A stretch of DNA of 64,000 nucleotides from Hevea brasiliensis (lineage: Eukaryota > Streptophyta > Magnoliopsida > Malpighiales > Euphorbiaceae). Each line of letters starts with the position of its first letter. The first letter of the stretch is position 1. Below, piece by piece: positions 57,638 through 64,000 of the stretch. The stretch is from the NCBI RefSeq assembly GCF_030052815.1, contig NC_079503.1, positions 43,256,735-43,320,734 on the forward strand, written 5' to 3'. Made by a program: the position numbers and the translations under genes. The notes under the pieces were generated by a model. It saw only the letters and a program-made list of their open reading frames with translations. It searched no databases and was not told the DNA's origin.

Positions 57638-60539
57638 GAAAACTTCATGAAATAATTTTTGGGACCTCAGGGAAGGATTATTGGGGTTCCCATGATAATA
57701 GAATGTTAAGAAAACACCAGGAAAATTTAATCAATAGGTACACACAATTTTGGCTCGTTAAGCCAAACGGAGGGCATTTTGGTCATTTCGTCTTCAGAGA
57801 TGATTTTTGACCAACTTATCCATTTATGTAAGTGAATTATATGACATAAAATATGAACAAATATTGATGAAAAATTATTTAAAAATGAATAGGAAAGGAA
57901 AGAAAAGAAAATGAAAGAAATTTAGCTTTATTACATAAGCATTATGTAAGCATGAGGTCATTAAAATCTTTGGCCAATCAAAATTCAAGAAATACAATTA
58001 TAATCTATTAAAAATAGAGAAAAGGAGGCAAAATTCTAGAAAATTTCAACAGCCTCTCACTCTTCTTCCAAGCCGAACCAAGCCTCTTTCTCATTCCTCC
58101 ATAGCCAAGCTCACCAAAAGCTTGCTTTCCCTAGTTTTCTTCCAACAAAAACTAAGTGTTAACACAAAAGCTTGCTCTTTCATCTTGGTGAATCTTTTGG
58201 GAGCAAAAAGAAGTGTAAAACAAGAGTTCTTACAAGTTTGAATTTCACTCCATTAGAGGTTAGTGACTAAACTTGATTTTTATCTTTCCATTCATGTTGA
58301 AGGAGTGGTATTTGATGCAAATTTACAAGAAAATTTAGTAAACATCATGTGTACGTCCTGCTTAAAAATTCTAGCAGCCTTGAACTTGGTTGAGTTTTGA
58401 AGATTTCTTAGAATTAAAATGATATTGTGGTTGCCCTTAACACTAATATATTGATTATGAAGGTGAAGTGCAAGTAATACAACAATCTAGAATGGTGGAG
58501 CTAGGGTTTGGACCCAAATTGAGACTTTGTTCACATATTTGGTGAAAGAGAGTTTTAGTGGTCAATTACTGACCATTGGGCTATGTGTAAATAAGAAATG
58601 AAGTGGTTTGTTTAGTAGGAATTGAAGTTGGTGTGGCTGCCCTTGGTGACTTATAGGACTAGGTATGAGTCCAACAGGTTTGGGCAGCAATAACTAAAGT
58701 TGTAGAGGTTCAATTGGTGTAAGGACAATTGGACATGAAACTAGACATATAATGGCACAAGTTTGGTGAAGAAACCATGCCCATAAAACCAAACCAAGTT
58801 GACCTAAAGATTGCCCTAATCCGGGTGACCTACAATCTACCTGGGTAAAATGATCAAATGAACAGTATTTAGTCATTTGATCATGACTCAGTGTAGAAAG
58901 GTCCAATTAACCTGAAATTTTACCAGCAACAAGTAGAGATATAGATCTACAAATTTTATGAAGAAACCTAACCCAAATTATGATCATAACATAACCAAAA
59001 AGTGACCTGCATTCACTGCCCAAAATACTATAGATTTGGTCAGTCCATAAAATCTGGAAAATCTGTAATCCGGCTAGTTGTGGTTTTTGTGCCATAACTT
59101 GACTTACAAAACTCCAAATGGAGTAATTAAAAAAATGAAATGTAACTAGACAAAACAAGGAACAACTTTCATGTTGACCACTTTGCTAAATTCCCACTAC
59201 AAAAATTACTAATGGAATAGTAAACACAAAGCTTGAAATCTGAAAATTTTGAACAATTAACATTAAGCTTAGAAATGGTATTGGCAACCAATACCAATAA
59301 TTTTAGAATGCAAAATGTGGTATGTTGGGAGTATTAAAACAAATGTACCTATTGTCTATGCAAAAGTCAACATTTTGTTGACTAATGGAATGAATAGTAA
59401 CACCTAAACTTAAATTTCAAGAATTGTATAAATTAAGAGTGTAACATGTCCTAGTACACCTAGCAAGATTGGTTTGGATAGGTTGGCATGCCAATAGGAT
59501 TCTGTTAGAAGTACTGCATATGGCTTCATGCCATTCTGTATTTTATGGCCTCCCATGCCATTCTGTGATAAAATAGCCTTTGGCTATGTTAATTGAGTTA
59601 TTATACTTGAATTATATCCTTGATGATTATTACAGCTTATTAGTTGTTTTGTTGCACACTAGGAGACACAATGTGACCGATGGTGTGATAGTCCGAGGTA
59701 CTTAGTACCCAGTGCTAGTTTACCCGTTTAACCAATCTAGTCGACTAGTATGGGTTACTCGGGCAATGATAATGAATCTTACAAAATTTTAATCAAATTA
59801 TATTGCAATAAATGCAAGAAATTAAGTATACCTAAAATATAAACATAAATTCTGCATATTTATATTATTTTTAGTTATTTTATTTTATTTTATTTTATAT
59901 TATCACCAATAAGCAAAATTGCTTAGCGCGTCGCTTTTGCCACACGCAGATACTGGAGACATAGCTGGGGAGTCCAGCAGACCTCATACTGGGTGAGCTT
60001 TCAGATCTGCACACAGAGTTCAGAGTCACCTCATATTTGCAGTGTTTTGGTAGGATATTAGGACTTTGGGTTGTATTTTGTATTTTGTATTAGTTTTGAT
60101 TGTAATTACAAATTCTTGAGCTTATGTGATAATGTAAAGATATGAAATTTCATGTTATTGAAATTTTCTGTATATTTTGTTGAAAAATAAAATGTTGAGA
60201 AATATTCATGAATGTGCTTCAAGTGATGATGTGAACAAAAATTCGAAAAATAATGTTGAGATTTTGAGATTGAGTTGAGATGTGTGTATAATGGAGTTCT
60301 GGATTTGAAAATTATATTGAAAGTGTCTTTTTAACAGATTCAGAAGAACTATTTTTCCAATTTACAGCCGGCACTCTGCCAGATTTTCTGTAAAATTTGT
60401 GAAAAATTCAGATTAATCAAAATTTGTAAAAAAAAAAATAATAAAAAGGGTAAATTGAATTGAAATATGATTTGGTGCTCCAGCACACAGTGTGGCATAT
60501 ATTGCTTGGCTATACTGTAGATGGGTAAGGAGTGTCGCA
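57638..60539 (+). mobile_element. Tekay-5 right LTR, lacking its first 250 bp
   Basis: From AACTTCATGAAATAATTTT it follows the left LTR closely to GGAGTGTCGCA at 60539. Loss of the start removes one terminus. The next bases (CAAATAACATAAG) belong to the Tekay-3 leader and do not repeat the AGGAA found left of Tekay-4. Confidence 0.9.
59909..59949 (+). promoter_or_regulatory. LTR hairpin and acceptor-like CAG, Tekay-5 right LTR
   Basis: TAAGCA, loop AAAT, TGCTTA (six pairs; the outer C-G pair lost to A), then TTTTGCCACACGCAG ending at 59949. Confidence 0.6.
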
Positions 60540-60699
60540 CAAATAACATAAGTAGATTCCCTCTGTTAGTTCATATTCATGATGTAATACAATGTATGTA
60601 ACGAATAAGGACATTGAGCAGTTGTACTTATAAAAGAAAAGACACAAATTCACAAATCAAAACATACTTCAAAAATTTTGCTCTGATGCCACTAAAACA
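60540..60699 (-). mobile_element. Tekay-3 leader and primer-binding site
   Basis: Homologous to the Tekay-1 leader at 12110-12251 (TTAGTTCATATTCATGATG, GAGCAGTTGTA). The primer-binding site is 60680-60691 (minus strand TGGCATCAGAGC, one change). It lies between Tekay-5 and the 5' LTR, which shows that the LTR at 60700 belongs to a reverse-strand element whose pol is at 36530-39863. Confidence 0.75.
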
Positions 60700-63600
60700 T
60701 GTCACACCTTAACCCCCTGTAAGACATAACATGATCCCGTAGAATACCTAATGAACTATCGAACTTCACCTACCGATAACTTATTAAGTACCCTACAAGG
60801 GATTTTAGAACCATTTTTTTACTTTTTAGAAGTGATGAGCATTTTCTTATTTTTAGAAGAAGTTTAAAGACTAGTTCAAATTTTTGTCCATTTTAATTTT
60901 TTCGTAATTTTTGGAAAAATTTTGGCAGAGTGCCGTCTATATTTAGGGAAAACAGTTCTTCAAAAACCTATAAAAACACTTCCAATAATTCTTTTTTATC
61001 AAAATCCATCACTACCACAACAAATTCAACATCAATTTTTCCCAAACTCCAAAATTCCAACATAATTCTCAATTCAAATATCATAAAAAATAACACTAAA
61101 TAATTTCATTAAAGTAAAATTAATTTACATTCATCAACCAAACTTTACATAAGCAAATCCAAAATAATATTATTACAAACTCTATACAACTTCTCATGAC
61201 CAGTTATTACATATACATACATTTACAAACATCAAAATAAATATTACAAACAGGGTATAAAATACACCCGACAGAACTTCAGGAAAGGTGGCTCCACGAT
61301 CCTCAGCAGCTCACTCTGCTGCTCCTCTAGTCTCTATATCTGTGACAACAATAACAGCCATCGCTGAGTACTATGACTCAGTGGTGCACAACATACTAAA
61401 ATACATTTATGCATAATTCAAAACACATTTATTCAAATACTGAACGGAATATGAGAAACAGATATAAAACATGATTTATAAACTTTTAGGCTAAACAATT
61501 TCATTTAGGGAATCTCAAAACAAATTTCATAAAAACAGACAATTATATCATGCCATTTGAAACAATAATCATCTCAATAGCCAGAGGCTTATGAGAAATC
61601 TCATCACAAGGCTAGCTAGCTCAAATATGTGGATATCCATTCAATTTCTTCTTCTACTGGCACACACCTCAACACTTCAGCCAGAGAAGGAATCAAAATT
61701 CGAAACTACTTCTTCCCACTAGTCATGCTAGTGAGGTATTCAAATATATGATCATGACACTATGGTTTCAAAACTATCTTAACAATTTGCTAAACATTTA
61801 TTGCCATTTCAAACACATGCAAGTAAACTTTCAATAATTTAAGTCAAAAGCATAATACACATTTTGCAATATAAGTAATTCATTTCATGCACTTTGTAAA
61901 GTGAATTTTAAATAATATTGATGTTGTGCACAAACCTTATGCGAGTCGCCTCTTGGCCTTGACTCGATGCCTCGGGTTCTTTCCCGGTATTCTTTTCAAC
62001 TGAAACACACAATTTCACAGTGTTTCAGTATCATAATTTATCATAAATCCAAAAATGAATTCAAATCTACCTATACCTAGCTTTAATATGCTAAACTTGA
62101 TGTTCTTTAAAATTTGTATTTTGGGATTACTATTCATGACACTATTAAAGTCAATTTGTTGACTTTCTAATGCTTAATAGGTATGGGAATTCTAATTTCA
62201 CCCACATACTACATTTTGGTTACCTAATTTGTTGGTTTTGGTTGTTTTCTCAAATCTTAAGTCTTTTAGGCACAAAATTCAAATTTTCAGTTTTGGTGTC
62301 CTGTTTTGTACTATTTCATTGGTCATGTTGCTGTTAGAATTTGGCTAAGTTTTCTTCATAGAAGTTGTTTCTTATTGTCTTAACTTTATTTCTCTTTTTG
62401 AATCACTCCATTTGGAGTTTTGTGGCCCAAGTTATAGCCATTTGAACATGGCTGGCCGGATTTGGTTTTACCCAGAATTCTGGGCAAATTCTGGGTTTTG
62501 GCAATTTTTGTGGTTGACTGCAAGTGGATTTTCAAACAAGTTATGGTCAAAATTTTGTTTTATTTTCCTCATAAAAGTTGTAAGGCTATGTCTCAGCTCT
62601 CTACTGGTAAAATTTCAGGTCATTTGGACCTTCCTAGGCCAAGTTATGGTTATTTGCATAACTACTATTTATTTGGTCATTTTTGTACAGGTCAGTTTGC
62701 CTAATCCAGATTTGGCTAATTTTTCACTAAGTTATAGTCACTTTCTGGGCATGATTCCTAAATGAAAAATGTGCCATTTTGTGTCTAGTTTCACTTTCAA
62801 TTGGTCTCACACCAATTAGGTTGGTAAATTTTCAATTTTGGTCCCTGAAATGGACCTAGGTCATACTGCCTGTAGAATGACCATAACCAATCCGAATTTA
62901 AACTTAGTTCCAACACTTCATACACACCTCAAATGGTCACACTTGACCATTCCTCAACTCAAATAAAGTTAATTGCATCATTTGGCTAATTCTTAAAATT
63001 TTCTTTGATTTCACTTCTCCCAAACTCTTCCTTAAAGCTAAATTTAAGGACTTCTACTAATTTTCTAAGGGATTTATGGGGTGTTTTAAGATTACAAAAG
63101 CTTAAGGGGAGCTTTAATGGAGGAAAGGAAAAATAAATTTAGAGAGAGAGAGAGGAGGAAGAGTGGCAGCCTAAAGTGATGAAGAAGACCAAATTTTAAT
63201 TTTCTTTATTTAGTTATTTTTATTGTATATTTATTCAATTTTTGACTTAGCAAAAAATAAAATTAAATGTAATTATTTTTATGATCATGCTTAGGTCACC
63301 ACATGATGTCACTAATGCAATTTCTTTTCCTTTTTCTTTTTTTTTTCCATTCTTCTTTAATTTAATTCTTGATTCTGAAATTTATTTTTCTTTTGATTTT
63401 ATTGGACAGTTAGGTCAGGAGTCAACTCTAAGGGTAAATTGACCAAATTGCCCCTCACCGATTCGATCCGGTTTGCAAGTAATTCAATATTTCTTTCAGA
63501 TCCCTGACCTAATTATTTGACCTACTTAACAATTCTTTTTTGTGATTTTCTCTTTTTCACTGTGTTCACAATAGTCTTAAGGACCGCGGAGTCACATTTT

Positions 63601-63857
63601 GATGTTCGAATTTTGAGTTTAGACTGACCTCGCAGTCCTTCCCGAGAAGGTCACCCATCGCTGTGACTCCCGGCTCATTTAACTTCTTGTGTTCTATTTT
63701 TTCTTATTTATACTTAACTATTTTACAATTACTAATTATTTATTTTCAGGGCTTATCTAGTTATCTTAGATGTGGTTCTAATCCCCTTAATTATCTAGAC
63801 CGACATCGATCACCTAAACAATGAAATATACCAGGCTATGCAAATAGGGGTGTTACA
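60700..63857 (-). mobile_element. Tekay-3 5' LTR, 3,158 bp
   Basis: TGTCACACCTTAACC to GGGGTGTTACA. Its start (63589-63857) is almost the same as 36255-36529, tying it to Tekay-3. It carries an A-type hairpin. The matching donor position (around 63110-63125, minus strand CCATTAAAG then CTCCCC) has no GT, unlike the other copies. The flank is CCGGA, inside a copia RT reading frame. Confidence 0.85.
61340..61381 (-). promoter_or_regulatory. LTR hairpin and acceptor-like CAG, Tekay-3 5' LTR
   Basis: CTGAGT, six-base loop, ACTCAG (61364-61381), a perfect stem, then TATTGTTGTCACAG ending at 61340. Confidence 0.55.
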
Positions 63858-64000
63858 CCGGATATCACGTATTCTGTTAGTTTGACTAGCAAGTTTCAAT
63901 CTAATCCAGGTTTGGAACACTGGATAGCTATCAAGAATATCCTTAAGTACTTGAGAAGAACTAAGGGTTTATTCTTATTTATGGAGGTGGCGACTTGCAA
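63858..64000 (+). pseudogene. pol: Ty1/copia RT C-terminus and RNase H start, runs off window
   Basis: All 143 bases are open in one frame: PDITYSVSLTSKF, QSNPGLEHWIAIKNILKYL, RRTKGLFLF. This is the conserved segment after the RT fingers in plant Ty1/copia elements (RPDI.Y.V....R.....G..HW.A.K.ILRYL). It is cut on the left by the Tekay-3 LTR exactly after the expected (R)PD position. It has the same strand as the Angela-like leader at 32631-36254 and may be the same element. Whether it is intact beyond 64000 is unknown. Confidence 0.85.

Noticed and set aside
39859..60544. Tekay-4 plus Tekay-5 as a single inverted insertion with target duplication
   Set aside because: Left flank AGGAA and right flank CAAAT do not match, and LTR ends are truncated inside, so a single clean event is not supported.

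Overview
This window looks like plant nuclear DNA from a repeat-rich, probably pericentromeric, region of a eudicot. It is AT-rich, no host gene is visible, and nearly every base belongs to an LTR retrotransposon. All recognisable coding sequence is gag/pol of plant Ty3/gypsy chromoviruses (Tekay/Del-like and Reina-like) or Ty1/copia, and most of it carries stops and frameshifts. Several primer-binding sites complement initiator tRNA-Met (TGGTATCAGAGC). The species cannot be fixed from the sequence.

Layout. 1-2015 is the 3' part of a Tekay LTR. 2016-5551 and 21234-21740 are pieces of one old reverse-strand Reina-like element, arranged so that one LTR lies between a pol end and a primer-binding site (a tandem form). 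A Tekay-type solo LTR (5552-21233) split that element, and was itself hit by three elements: Tekay-1 (5867-15982, duplication TAAAG), an Angela-like copia solo LTR (16238-18346, duplication AAACA), and an inverted pair of Cassandra TRIMs with 5S rRNA-like sequence (18792-20027, duplication CGAGT around the whole pair). 21741-31483 is Tekay-2 (+ strand, right LTR truncated). 31484-32630 is a Tekay LTR fragment. 32631-36254 is an Angela-like LTR plus leader; the same copia element may resume at 63858-64000 (RT/RNase H, open to the window edge). Between these lies Tekay-3 (- strand: 36255-39863 and 60540-63857), split by two related Tekay elements in opposite orientation: Tekay-4 (-, 39864-49546) and Tekay-5 (+, 49547-60539).

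The Tekay copies fall into two subfamilies. Subfamily A (left-edge LTR, Tekay-1, -2, -3) has an LTR hairpin of the CTGAGT/ACTCAG type and an uninterrupted integrase. Subfamily B (31484 fragment, Tekay-4, -5) has the hairpin as CTAAGCA/TGCTTAG and a 74-base GT-AG intron in integrase at a fixed site.

The most interesting signals: (1) the phase-0 integrase intron present in subfamily B and absent from A; (2) a hairpin in ten Tekay LTR copies whose two arms change together between subfamilies, 41-44 bases from a CAG splice-acceptor-like site; (3) a splice-donor-like site about 830-875 bases into the same LTRs, which with that acceptor would define a 1.5-2.5 kb leader intron inside the LTR; (4) a palindromic Cassandra dimer that appears to have inserted as one unit. 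None is proven by sequence alone; RNA reads and genome-wide copy comparison would decide.
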